Notes under the pieces: model-generated
Databases searched by the model: none
What the model saw: only the letters and a program-made list of their open reading frames with translations
What the model was told of the DNA's origin: nothing
Program-made: the position numbers and the translations under genes
Part shown: positions 36,960 through 47,454 of the stretch, piece by piece
How positions within the stretch are numbered: position 1 is the first letter of the stretch
Layout: each line of letters begins with the position of its first letter
Assembly: GCA_008508345.1 (NCBI GenBank)
Contig: QNGE01000107.1
Span: forward strand, 132,178 to 196,177
Source of the DNA: Paragonimus westermani
Lineage: Eukaryota; Platyhelminthes; Trematoda; Plagiorchiida; Troglotrematidae
Length of the DNA: 64,000 bases
Reading direction: 5' to 3'

Positions 36960-38515
36960 GTATTTCCAGTCTCTTAGGGAGCACACTGATCTACACTTCT
37001 GTACTGAGCCTGTTCTTAGCTTATAGCCTCAATTTCTTTCTACCGAACTCAGAAAAACCTACTGGAGCTTATTTCGTTCTCAAGATTCAAGAGTTCCATT
37101 TTCGTATTTCTTTAGTATCTGGGAAACCAGCACCAGTGTACCTCACTAAAAAAGCTCCACTCCCACACCTTTCGGAATTCATTCATTGCGCTCATACTGG
37201 ACGTGTTGTGTGTGATTTGAGGCGTATCTAGTGCAATGCATGTGTTCTGTAACTTTTATGCGCAGGTTTCCTTTGGTTCTGGTCAGTGTGTGAGACCGAT
37301 CCGGAAATGGACGCTTTTAACTTCACTGCCATAGTTGACTGTTTTCTGGAAGAGGGGAAAGTTCATTAACCTTTGTATTTCACGTACCAACTACGAGGCA
37401 TTTTTTCAAGAACGGAGAAGTACAAATGATTCAACTCAACAACACTTGTGTTTATTATGATTGGAAACCGCAACAAAATATATTGCCATCAGGACACATG
37501 TATTAATCGTTATGTGGAAGAAAAAAGACATCATTAGCTATTGTAAACGTAGCATAACTCTTTGATGTATGTGCACACATCAACACTGTTCCACTTTCCA
37601 CAATATAAGGATGTAAACGAGCACTCGATATGTAGCTATAAATCACTAAAACCCTTTAACAAGTTTGTACACTTAAAAGAAGATATATCCATAAGTGGCG
37701 CTACCGGTTGACAGGTAACAAAACAAAGTTTTCTTTTCATCCATATTTAGGTTCTATTTTAAGCTCGTAGTGCAGCACACTAAGTTTGACAATCCTCAGA
37801 ATTTTTCTCACCTAGCTACCGAAATTAGTTTCATGCAGTTCTTTTAGACTCCGCGTATCCTGTAGATGTTGTTAGCCGATTAAGCAACATCAAAACTGAC
37901 ATCTCTTTCAAGAAGAGTTTACTGCAGCAATATGTACAACGATGGGTATGATTGTCTTCCAGCTGTTTTTTTTGGACATATGCCTAATACATGAAAGAGT
38001 TTTGGATATCCAACAAGAAGACACTGAGGTCATCGACCAAAATTAAGTTATCTCGGTTGAACTTTTTCTGAAACACTTGGTTCCCCTTAACAACTTCATC
38101 AGCGTAGAAAAAAGACACGCTCCGATGTACTAATATTTCGTTTGTTTTCACCAGTTGCAGATATATATTTTCGAATGCGATAAGTAATGTTAACGGTTCT
38201 TGTTTGAATCGTGTTTGAATACATGTCGAATGATTTTCGTCGGTCAGGATAGGTTAGTGAGAGATCGGTGTGGGCAGAATTTAAACCAACTATATCCACT
38301 GATTGACCAAATGTGAAAATTCTCAAAACGAAGTGGAATTGTGTATTGGTCGTATGGAAAAGAAATATCAATGGATTACTCACAATCATCATTTGGTGTA
38401 CAGCTCTTTGTAATGTTGTTGCCTGTGTTCACTTTCAAGGGGTTTTCTACAGTGTGCTAGACGATTACAATTTAGTTGATCTGTTTTGCTGTATTTTGAC
38501 CGGTTTTCAACCCAG
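36960..38515. other. No supported gene
   Basis: About 1.55 kb. A frame at 36836-37231 starts inside the palindrome and is not supported. Otherwise AT-rich and unremarkable. Confidence 0.4.
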
Positions 38516-38689
38516 GAAGCACATTCTTTCTACGATTATAGAACAGCCAAATTCAGTTTTACACACAAAGAATATCTACGCGTATTTGTCAGCAAAATGA
38601 GAGACAGCAACATCAAAATAGAAAAGCCGATACAAAGTAAACATGAACGCGTTCTGAGTGAATATAAAGATCAAACTTGCATAGCATAA
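38516..38689 (+). CDS. Candidate terminal exon, Lys/Glu-rich
   Basis: One of the best acceptors in the window (TATTTTGACCGGTTTTCAACCCAG, in two parts near 38495-38515) opens a 57-residue frame in phase 0 ending at TAA. The composition is strongly protein-like for AT-rich DNA: KEYLRVFVSKMRDSNIKIEK, then an acidic/basic end and DQTCIA. The KEYL strand followed by a short turn and an I-K-I strand could be a beta hairpin, as in NTR domains, but there is a single Cys and no family match. No upstream exon was fixed. Confidence 0.32.
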   Translation, partial: EAHSFYDYRTAKFSFTHKEYLRVFVSKMRDSNIKIEKPIQSKHERVLSEYKDQTCIA

Positions 38690-41600
38690 TTTGATATGGC
38701 TTTAGCATTTCTTAAGAAAGTTGAAATTCACTTACTCTGCATGGTCTATTAAAAAAGTTGTGTAATCAAGGGGACAAAATCATTCAGGCAGAAACATAAC
38801 TAATGCCTTTTATTCCCAAAACTTTACTAGTCTACATCATTTCCACACGTGTGACTGCTCTTCTAAATAGAGGACACTGATCTACAAAACCGGAGTATGG
38901 GTACACAGGAATGTGTATTTAGTCAAGAAGAGCAAAACCTATGGAAAACTAGACCATGCGGTACTTGTTCGGTGCCTCAGGTGGAGATTACAACGTAAAT
39001 TTAAGTAACTGAAGAGAAATTGCGATGGCTAAAAGGCATTTGAAAAAAAGATTAACCTATTTGCGTTGGATTGTAGCAAGAACTCTACGACGTGTTGGGT
39101 GGTAAATTTTTTTAAGAGTAAACAAACATGTTATGATGAATAAGAAGAATACAGCGGTATGATATATTTGCACTCGTATAAACAGCTTGCCAGACCTTAG
39201 TGCACATACTTATGATGGATGCTTCACCTATCAATGAAATGACACATCTCCTCACGTATGAGATCTAATCAATATGTGGATAGACTTGACAGTGTCTTTT
39301 GTTTGGACTGGCCTGCATGCAATCCAGATATGTTTCTCACGAGGCGTTTGTAATAATCCTAGGAAAAATTTGATGTTGAAAAGCAAGTTTTCAAGTAAAG
39401 TAGTTTGATGACTTTCCTCCTCTGGTATTTAGGGAGAGTTCACGTTCAGTTTCTCAAAAACTTTCATGAAAGCAACGGAAAATAAAGGTAATTCACCTCT
39501 TAAAAACATCAAAGCGTTGGATTAAATTCTGTAAATGTGGGCTCAGCAAGTTTGTATATAATAACCTTCCTAATCTCAAGGTTTCTATCAAGGTAATGTT
39601 TATTTTTGACTGAATATTGAAATCCGTTTTATCAAGTATCATTTCGGATGACTTTACGAATCTGTTGTGGACAAGTGAGTATGCGCCCGACCCTCGTCCA
39701 CTAACAGTGTGAAACACCTTTCCTGAAGAGCATTTGAAACGTTGTCCCATCAGACATCGAACTAAAAGAACGCGTCAGGGTTTGGGAACAAACCGTATAT
39801 TACCAGCAATGTTAGGAAATATGATAAGCAGATAGTTCTAGCCTGATCTGGGACCAACGGCAGCAACCAAGGGAAGAAAGAAAAGAAGCGCGAAGTGGGC
39901 CACTGCCCACTCGGCAACACTCAAAAGCGCGCTGAGAGAGAAGTGCGTGGAAACTTCGAGTGCGTTAAACAACGCTCGAAAAGGTCCAGGTCAAAAGACC
40001 TTGAATAATGGAGGAATAGATGAGTCGTTGGAAGAGGAGCAAACATCCATTGCGTGCAATTAACTGCACAGCTGAACAAAGTGGTACTGCGTTCATATCA
40101 GGTCTTCTATAGCAGGCGTACACGGAATCATCCGTACAGAACAGAGAAGCAATAAAACATGGTTGCAGTCGGATCCTTAGAGAAGCCACAAGATCGCTGG
40201 TCACTACAAATTCTTACAAAAACCGGAATTGATGGATTGAAAGCCAGGCAAAATGTTTTATAAGGATCTCGCAATTACTTCGCGCACACTGACTACATAA
40301 CCCGAAATTTATAAGTAGGTGTGCATACATGTAAAATATCCGCGCTATATTTAACATGTCTTCAATGAATATATAGATAATACAATGCCAGGAGCAAATT
40401 GTACTACACAACCCGAGTTAATAAATACCATCAGACGCAGAAACTCTTTATCTAAATCAATCTCACCAACCAGTTAATAAGCAACCAGTTCGGCCAGTTC
40501 GTTTAGGCATGAAGCAAGCTGATTTAGTCACGACACAGCGTGACTTGTTTCTTTGTTAACCTGATTCCGATTACAACACCCCTGGAAAAGTCTACCCACG
40601 GCCGTCGAATTACCGAGTATCGCCGGAATGTTATACTCAAGTCTGTGTAAACTTTTGCCAAATTAGTTTTTATCCTTCACTGTGGTCAAATCGGTGTGGT
40701 TTTTGTAGAAGACTGTAATTGGACGTTGCAGTGGATTTAGGGTGCGCATCCTTTAAATGGATTTCATCAGTGTTAACGAAGTTAGCTTTAGTCAAGTTGT
40801 ACACAACAATGAATTAGATAGCCACCTCTGAGCCAAGTGAAACTTGCTGCTCGTTAAATTACCCGATCTATTGGGAAATACATACATAGTGAAACAATCA
40901 ATATCAATAATCGAAATCACTGTGTAACGTCAGGAACCGAAGAGTAGATTATTTGCATGACTTTAATTCAAAACAAACAGATTGGTTGCCAAACAGAATT
41001 TTCTACGACAGTGGTTTTTAAAGCTGGACATAATGAGCCACATGGGAACCTGTTAGTTTTGTTTCCTAGCTTACTGGGTGTGAGTAAAGTGTTAAATACC
41101 GCATGGCAGAAAGTTCTAAAACCAGCGTAGTTAGTCGGAGACTGGATTAACCCAATAGTTAGTGGAGTGCCATAAGGAAACTGAACAAGTTAGTCAAACC
41201 AACCGGATGGCCTACTAAAACCGACCACAAGGACAGGAAGAGTAATGATTGGAGGGACTCTGCCTGCAACAACCAGTACTGACCAGACTAACAAACTGGG
41301 AAGGCAACACAGATGGCACGGAAGTAAAATAGGGTTATATTGTGTACAAAAGTCACCTATAGACGACATCTGTGAACAAAACAGGAGGATTTCGTTTTAT
41401 GGGTTAATTTTTCACACGACGAAGTTGGCGGACACATGTAAATTTGTCACACTCAACAACTCTGCCGATAAAATATAGTGGACAATATGTTCAATTTACA
41501 TCCTGGAGTATTTGTATTCTCAAGGTTCTATAAGATGTTACTTTTCTTCACGTCTTCTACCGCAGGCATTTTCGTTTAATCACTTGAACTGAATATACGG

Positions 41601-42174
41601 TTAGATGCATCTGATTCGGATTAGCTTGTCACAGTGACAGAAGCCAAAGAACGCCTGCGTGTAACCACCACTGCAATTGGCTTGCGCTGCACCAATTGCA
41701 GTTCCACCAACACACCACATATCCAGTATAAACCCGAAGGAATAAGACCGGGAGGTGTACCAGTGAGGCCTTCATGTCCAGCCGGCCAATACTGGTTAGC
41801 CAATTGATTGGTTAATAAAGAAAAGAAACTCTTATCTCTCGGAAACTAAACAGACAGAGACTGCAATGACGAGATCTAAACTAAGAAGAAAGATTCGTGA
41901 AGTAAAGCACAAGAAGCATTGCAGTATAGGAGTGCAGGTTAGTGCATCGCAGAGAAGAAAAGGGTGAAGTACCAAATTCACACTGAAATGCGGAAAGTCA
42001 GACAGACCAATCATTATACAGCACACTAACAAAGCCGAAGAAAAGAATGGATAGAAGACCGCAGACATCCAGGTTTCTGAAAAGAGGAGTGCATCAAGTG
42101 TCGACGACCAGGCTGCTGGCCGATGCAGTCGTTAACAGGAATGGAATGGATATGCTTATATGACCCACCTGAGC
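38690..42174. other. No supported gene; perfect hairpin at 39896-39911
   Basis: About 3.5 kb. At about 39896 GTGGGCCACTGCCCAC forms a perfect 6-bp stem inside a GC- and CpG-rich patch (about 39840-39970). 41600-42170 is GC-richer and probably the 3' untranslated part of the LINE fragment that follows on the minus strand. Nothing else is recognised. Confidence 0.4.
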
Positions 42175-42474
42175 CTAACGTACTCGTCGTCTCTTCGCTG
42201 ACGGTGTATTGTGAGTACGTAAGTGACCTACTAACCCCAAACGGCCAGCGCATTCGCGGCCGGACACATCGCAACGCCATATAATCACGTCACCGCGACC
42301 TATGGCACCGATGGTTCCTTTGCGTACCGCACGCTTCCGCTCGTGACCGCGCAATAGTTGCTCGTTGAACGCTCGGACGCCCGCCCGAACCGTATTCCTC
42401 CAGGCCGTCCGGTTCAACGCCAACTCTTTCCAACATCTAAAATCAATGTTACAACGTGAAAGACTTACCTGCAC
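42175..42474 (-). mobile_element. LINE ORF2 C-terminal fragment with zinc finger
   Basis: Minus-strand frame encoding CWKELALNRTAWRNTVRAG, then a basic linker and WRCDVSGRECAGRLGLVGHL. The W-x-x-LA-x-x-R-x-x-WR-x-x-V block followed by a C2H2-like knuckle with R-L/I-GL-x-x-H is the usual C-terminus of ORF2 in many endonuclease-type non-LTR retrotransposons of flatworms and other invertebrates. The first knuckle Cys pair is degenerate (C-D-V-S instead of C-x-x-C). The upstream RT is missing, so this is a 5'-truncated copy. The sequence just before the block reads GCAG/GTAAGT...TTTTAG, an intron-like stretch of about 36 nt that probably marks the truncation point or chance. Confidence 0.72.
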
Positions 42475-44066
42475 AATATGAACTGAATATAGACTAATTG
42501 ACTGTCACACGTACTGAACGTTAATTTGCTGATTGCTGGCATCAAAACGTCGCAGTCTCAATTGTCGCCTGTCTTACGCAAACCCTAATGAATAAGCGAT
42601 CATCAGCTTTTGCTGAAAGTTACTAGTTCAAAATTTGTTCAGATATACAATTCATCGGCGGTTCATCTTTGTAAACTGTAATTTCCATCCCTTACGTTAT
42701 TCGTCATTCGTGTTTTTCTTCAAAACGGTCAAAGCAATTTTGTTTTTGTTGTAAGATATCCGCACCAAATTTTAGTACAAATGAAGTCGAACAGTTTGGG
42801 CGTCGTGTTTAACATGTTATTGTTAAACAGATTGGGAATAACACAACATTACGAGCAAGTTGTAATACTCTACGTTTCAATTACCTCGGGTGGACTTCCT
42901 CAGGAGTTCTAAAACGCCGAACAATCACAGTGGAACCAATAAGTTGTCAGATGCGCCCTCCAAAATGGCATCTGATTGTGGTTTCAAGTGTTGGTAGGTA
43001 ACACCCACAGGTCTCAGTCATTTATGTATCCTTACGGTTGGTGGAAGAGACGGTTTGGCAACATAATCAGCTTTCAGACATTTTTGTGGTTTTGGTCAAT
43101 TAAAAGCATAAAATATGAGTAATGGGATATTCGTTGAACTTGGCATCTAGGTTGCAAACGTTTTATCACCAAAAGTGGTGACATCACCAGTATATATGGG
43201 TTTGAGCATGGTGAGTTGAAACAATTACGGTATGATGACGTCATCCCTTTTGGTGATGAAACGATCACAGCCAAGCTCGGCTTGCCTCTCATTATCTAAA
43301 TCTTGAACCCAAGATGCTAACAACATCACTGTTTCCAGCCACCAGAAAAAAAGAACATGATTTAAAAATATGCCACTATGCAGACTACGGTTGTTCTAAA
43401 CCAGTTCTATACTAGTGGCAGACATTCTTTGAAGTAACTCTGAGAAGTTGCTTGTGAATAGATCATATACCACAAGCGTAGTACGGTAAGGTTAAGTCGG
43501 AAATTTTCTGAAATTTTTCCAATCTCAGCGACTTAAACTTTGATGGGGCTATTTGCGAAGTATTGTATGTGCCTCGAGGTGATAATGTAATTGGTCAAGG
43601 TGGATAAATGCCTTATCTCAAATATGGGTAAATGAACGGTGAGTAATAAAATACAACCAGCGTAGTAATCGCACATTCCCATATTCAGTTTTACCACATG
43701 TTGGCAATGAATCTCCCTTTTGGTTTCAGTGATTTCAGTGTCTTTCAATACGAAACTTCAGACGATACTGTGTTAAACTAATTTATCCAAAGCCGAGGTT
43801 AAAGGAAGTGTGGCAAAACCGAAGCACCTTTAGGTACTTGAAAAACTGACACTATTTTGTAGAGGAAACAGTGTTGATATCACAAGTCGTGGATGGGTCA
43901 TAATGGTTCTGTTTTTAATGTCTGGCTCGTTGTTTTGTTCCCTGAATTAAAGAAGACCGATGGGGTTAAGACAAACTGATTTAATCAGAAGCATATTTTC
44001 AATGTACTATCGCGCGGGGCTGACCACTCCTTTAATTGAGCGGAGTCAACCGACCACCGTTTGTCG
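42475..44066. other. No recognisable feature
   Basis: About 1.6 kb without supported exons or repeats. Confidence 0.45.
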
Positions 44067-44770
44067 ATGAATTTTTCACTCATCGTCTACAAGTTCTTCA
44101 GTGAGGATGATGACCCAGTCGCCTACTGTTGCACAAGACGACACTTTATAGCTTGCTTCGTTCGTGTTTGGACTCATCTGTACGGAACCTGTAGAGGTGT
44201 GCTGACTTTGGAGTGGAGATCGACCGACATCAGTGCCGCTTCAAATCCAAACCTTTGTCATATCAAACAGAACACGCCAATCATCAGGTAGGCTGTACCC
44301 GTCAAGTCATCAGTGTACTTGTAAACCAAATCGGTAACCTCTGTCTAGCTTCCTATTTCTGCCTTTCAACCGGACCATATGTTAGTGTATTAAGTTTACA
44401 CTCACGAAGATCTAGTGACTTCAGAATTGTGTTTTGACACGATAATTCTTCGGTAGCATAAGGGAACTTCATGCCACAGTGGTCAACAGGGCTGACTTAA
44501 GAGAGGATACATTAGATTTCGCATTCCAATCCTGCCAGTGATATTCACGGCTGATGAGGTGTGCTGAGACGGAAACCCGAATTCATTTTTTCTAGTAAGC
44601 CGGCTGAGGTATCTACTTGCACAGTAAAACTCTAAACAAATGTGATTGGCGTTTTGTTTGATTCCAGGGATTCTCTAGCCGTATGTTCGCTTTTTAATTT
44701 CAGCATGCTGGTTGGTATTTCAGCCGATAAAACCGCAGGTTTCCTTATGCCACAACCATCGGGTCTTTAG
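44067..44770 (+). CDS. Candidate two-exon gene, small Cys-containing protein
   Basis: Exon 1 (44067-44287) starts at an ATG and ends ATCATCAG/GTAGGC in phase 2. Exon 2 (44668-44770) follows a strong acceptor (GTTTTGTTTGATTCCAG), starts in phase 2 and ends at TAG, giving 107 residues. The N-terminus (MNFSLIVYKFFS) is only weakly hydrophobic. A CC pair is followed by HFIACFVRVW, and exon 2 encodes AVCSLFNFSMLVG. The order (Cys pair, A-C-x-V-R-V strand, phase-2 intron, Cys, L-V-G strand) parallels the models at 1111-1415 and 3777-4779. I read this as a possible distant NTR/TIMP-like family, not an identification. Confidence 0.3.
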
Positions 44771-45777
44771 AAGATGTTATTGAACAGAGGGAAAACTAGA
44801 CAAAAGGTACTCTGCTGAGAGCTTAATTCGTCCAGGCAGTACACGGTCACGTCATTTGACCCGTAATGGAGGCGGTAAAACATGAAAAAATGTAGCGTAA
44901 CATCATATTACCCATACTCTACTGTGTAGCTCTGTAGGCTGCATTTGTACAAATGATTAGGAAACTGATCAGGATGTTGTCAAATCAAGTTGAACAGAGT
45001 AGACAAAAAACCGACACGTCACTCAGAAGGAACTACGTAAATAACCACATCACTGCTTTCACAATCCTCTCACAGGTGCCTTTGCGTACGTTTTGATCAA
45101 CCAGCAATGATTTATCTCTCATTCTTTTTCAGTGCATTCTCAATAGTGGTTACACTTGATGGTTTATCTGCTAATGATAAACAGTGGAACGATGAAATGT
45201 CTCAAGTAACGAAAGTGAACACCGTGAATATCTGACAGATGAAAACATCTACTATAAAGGATTTTCCTTCAGCAGCATAACACTTGCCAAATGTAGGGTT
45301 GGAGTAATCCAGTCATGCATATCTTCGGCTATTGGTTCATACCCACTGGATTCTGAAGGAAGCCGACTAGATTTACCTACTTGCCCGAAACACTGGACTG
45401 AAAGAACATCTCCATAATTTTCTGTGCAACGTGGTTGTGGCTCGATATGATCAGTAGTATTAATGTAGTATTCTGCGTTGTTCCACCGCGCTAATACGCA
45501 CGTTCCAGTAAGATCGCCAGTACATACGCATAAATCCACAAACCAGTTTTGCTTGTTTCATTGATCTTTTAAGGTGCAACTTGTAGGCTACTTCTCCTGT
45601 AGTTGAGTCTCTGCTTACGACTTCGTATATAGTAACAGAAAAGGCCTAATAGTGAACAGTTGTTTCGACTCGCTTCTCACTCATTGATCACGTGAGCAAA
45701 GTCAGCTTCTGTAAGCAGAACGAAATGTACGACATTTAAAATGCTGAAACCGGTGTGTATTGTACCAGTTTTTATAG
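44771..45777. other. No recognisable feature
   Basis: About 1 kb, no supported exon. The minus-strand frame at 45539-45252 (95 codons) has no splice or family support. Confidence 0.4.
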
Positions 45778-45923
45778 ATGATAGGCTTGACAGTTGTCTC
45801 AAAATTACAGCGTTTTCGAATGGTCGGTGTGGATTTAACTTGATGAGGGCTAGCAAAGCAACTTTTGACCCTAAGCAGTTTGAACAGAGAAGCCAGAAAC
45901 AGTTTTGCACAATGTATCTCTAG
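45778..45923 (+). CDS. Candidate terminal exon
   Basis: A strong acceptor (TGTATTGTACCAGTTTTTATAG, around 45760-45777) opens a 47-residue frame to TAG at 45921-45923. The peptide has a Cys, then ITAFSNGRCGFNLMRAS and a Gln/Phe-rich end. The I-T-A-x-S-x-x-x-CG-x-x-L arrangement is the closest single match in the window to the conserved segment around the third Cys of TIMP N-domains. It starts in phase 1, so it does not join the preceding candidate gene. Confidence 0.25.
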
Positions 45924-46255
45924 AGCACATCCCGCCGCATCTTATCAGGTACCTACTGCAGTCTGTGGGTCACCAGGACAATCTTGTACTGACGAGTAAG
46001 TCTTTTTGTACGCAGAGGAATGGTTTCCATTTGCTAATTGCTACCGCTTTCACGGACCAAAGAAGCCTTTGATTTTTGTTGCGTGACATATTCGAAAGGC
46101 CTTCTCTAGGTTCAGTTGGAGTCGGTATATCAACACGTGTCGAGCGATTAATGACGCCGGTTCCTCGTGACTAGTCACATTCTGACTTGAATCCGGCATT
46201 GTGGTATCCAGAAGCGCGAGGAAACAAAGATCTCACCAGACCTTCCTTGCAATAG

Positions 46256-46430
46256 ATCAGTGAGAGTTCAGGTATTACCCAATCCAAGTGTGCTTCCGGT
46301 AGACGGACCACAGTACGGAGTCATCGTTCTGGTACTTCATGATACCATTCAAAAACGCAAACGATTCATCCACCTCTTGCCCAGTGGTAGAGTTGCTTTT
46401 GGAATTCAGCTGTTTATTGAATTGGAATGA
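46256..46430 (+). CDS. Candidate exon, beta-strand-rich
   Basis: A pyrimidine-rich acceptor (CAGACCTTCCTTGCAATAG) at 46255 opens 57 residues to TGA at 46428-46430. There is no ATG, so it is visible only as an exon. It encodes VRVQVLPNP, a QYGVIVLVLH strand, then KRFIHLLPSG and VAFGIQLFIE. Alternating strands with a P-S-G turn and G-I-x-L fit the N-domain pattern of TIMPs better than most frames here, though the usual Cys is missing (F instead). Weak internal donors (AGA/GTTGCT) would link it in phase 0 to the next candidate exon at 46459. Confidence 0.25.
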
Positions 46431-46458
46431 AGATTACTGAGCCCTGGTAGCTGTGCAG

Positions 46459-46668
46459 AACACTGTCAGTGATGTGTATCGGTTGTTTAAACCAAGTGCA
46501 CCTGGTTGTGGAAAACCAAACGTCTCCTCATTCCTTCTTCATAACCAGATAGTTTTCACAGGAACGATCATGCGTTCCTCCAGCCGTTCATCATTTTTCA
46601 TTAGCTTAAATTTGAATGATTCACCTCCTTGTCAGCTTGACTCTTCTAGTCAGCTTAGCCTCCCATAA
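46459..46668 (+). CDS. Candidate terminal exon, Ser-rich
   Basis: After an acceptor GGTAGCTGTGCAG, a phase-0 frame of 69 residues ends at TAA. It encodes YRLFKPSAPGCGKPN, a hydrophobic strand ending FTG and a Ser-rich C-terminus with another Cys. The F-x-P-S-x-x-x-CG and FTG features resemble the TIMP segment with the conserved CG and L-T-G. Only 28 nt separate it from the stop of the frame at 46256; the two may be alternative exons of one gene or unrelated. Confidence 0.25.
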   Translation, partial: NTVSDVYRLFKPSAPGCGKPNVSSFLLHNQIVFTGTIMRSSSRSSFFISLNLNDSPPCQLDSSSQLSLP

Positions 46669-47232
46669 ACACCCAAAATTTTTCTCTGCGAAATTCGCAG
46701 AAACCTTCAAGTGACTTCTAATGGTGAAACCACTGATCATTGCCGTGGGCTGGGGGATCCTTCTGAGGGCATCGCGTACGCTCACAAACACAGGACTTGT
46801 AATGATTACTCATTGGTAATCAACCGAACTGCGACGTAAACTAGTGCTAGTCGAATATCATAAGGACTATAGAAAAAAACTATGCCGCAAAATCTGCTTC
46901 AGAGACCCGACTGCTCAAGTTCATTAAGGGTAACTGTTAGAAATACTGATATGATGCTAGGCGTTATCCTTTATTCGTTGCCCAGTGACAAATTTGCAGT
47001 AAGCGGGCAGTTATGCATTGACTGATATTTAGCTACAACATGCTTAGTCAATTCAATGAAGGTGGCAACTTCAAACTAACTGAAAGGTCTCGATCACGGG
47101 ATTATCAGTTGGATAGAACAGAGTGCTTCTGTTTAATTTGCTCTCGAAACTATCGGGCAACCTGAACACTATTCATAGAAGGTTGTGATTGTACGTTTGG
47201 ACTTGATTATTCAGTCATGCCTATTGTTTCAG

Positions 47233-47454
47233 TCAAAAGTTATTGAAGCAGTGCGCATCCCGTGGCTTGGAATGATGACCTCAAGAATTATACTTTTCTT
47301 TGTGGTAGTTACTTCATTTGATTCCTCACTGGCTTTTCTTTGCATCAGATGCAAAATGTATCCCAGTGGTCAACTGTTGTTCGGCCCTGGCCTGCCATTG
47401 TATTATATCAGTTACAGAGCGGCTTCCTATCATCGGCCTGAAGAATTCCCGTAG
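47233..47454 (+). CDS. Candidate first exon with signal peptide
   Basis: A strong acceptor (TGCCTATTGTTTCAG) precedes tandem ATGs at 47272 and 47275. The second gives MTSRIILFFVVVTSFDSSLA, a convincing signal peptide ending in a small residue. It is followed by FLCIRCKMYP and an aromatic stretch to a TAG at 47452-47454. An acceptor just before the first ATG could be a trans-splice site, since flatworms use spliced leaders, or a cis-splice of a 5' UTR exon. Cys pair right after a signal peptide is a TIMP-like start, but the spacing is C-x-x-C rather than C-x-C. A weak donor (TCA/GTTACA) is the only exit. Confidence 0.27.
   Translation, partial: SKVIEAVRIPWLGMMTSRIILFFVVVTSFDSSLAFLCIRCKMYPSGQLLFGPGLPLYYISYRAASYHRPEEFP

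Noticed and set aside
36699..36977. Overlapping frames on both strands around the second palindrome
   Set aside because: Created by the inverted repeat and the C homopolymer; not genes.
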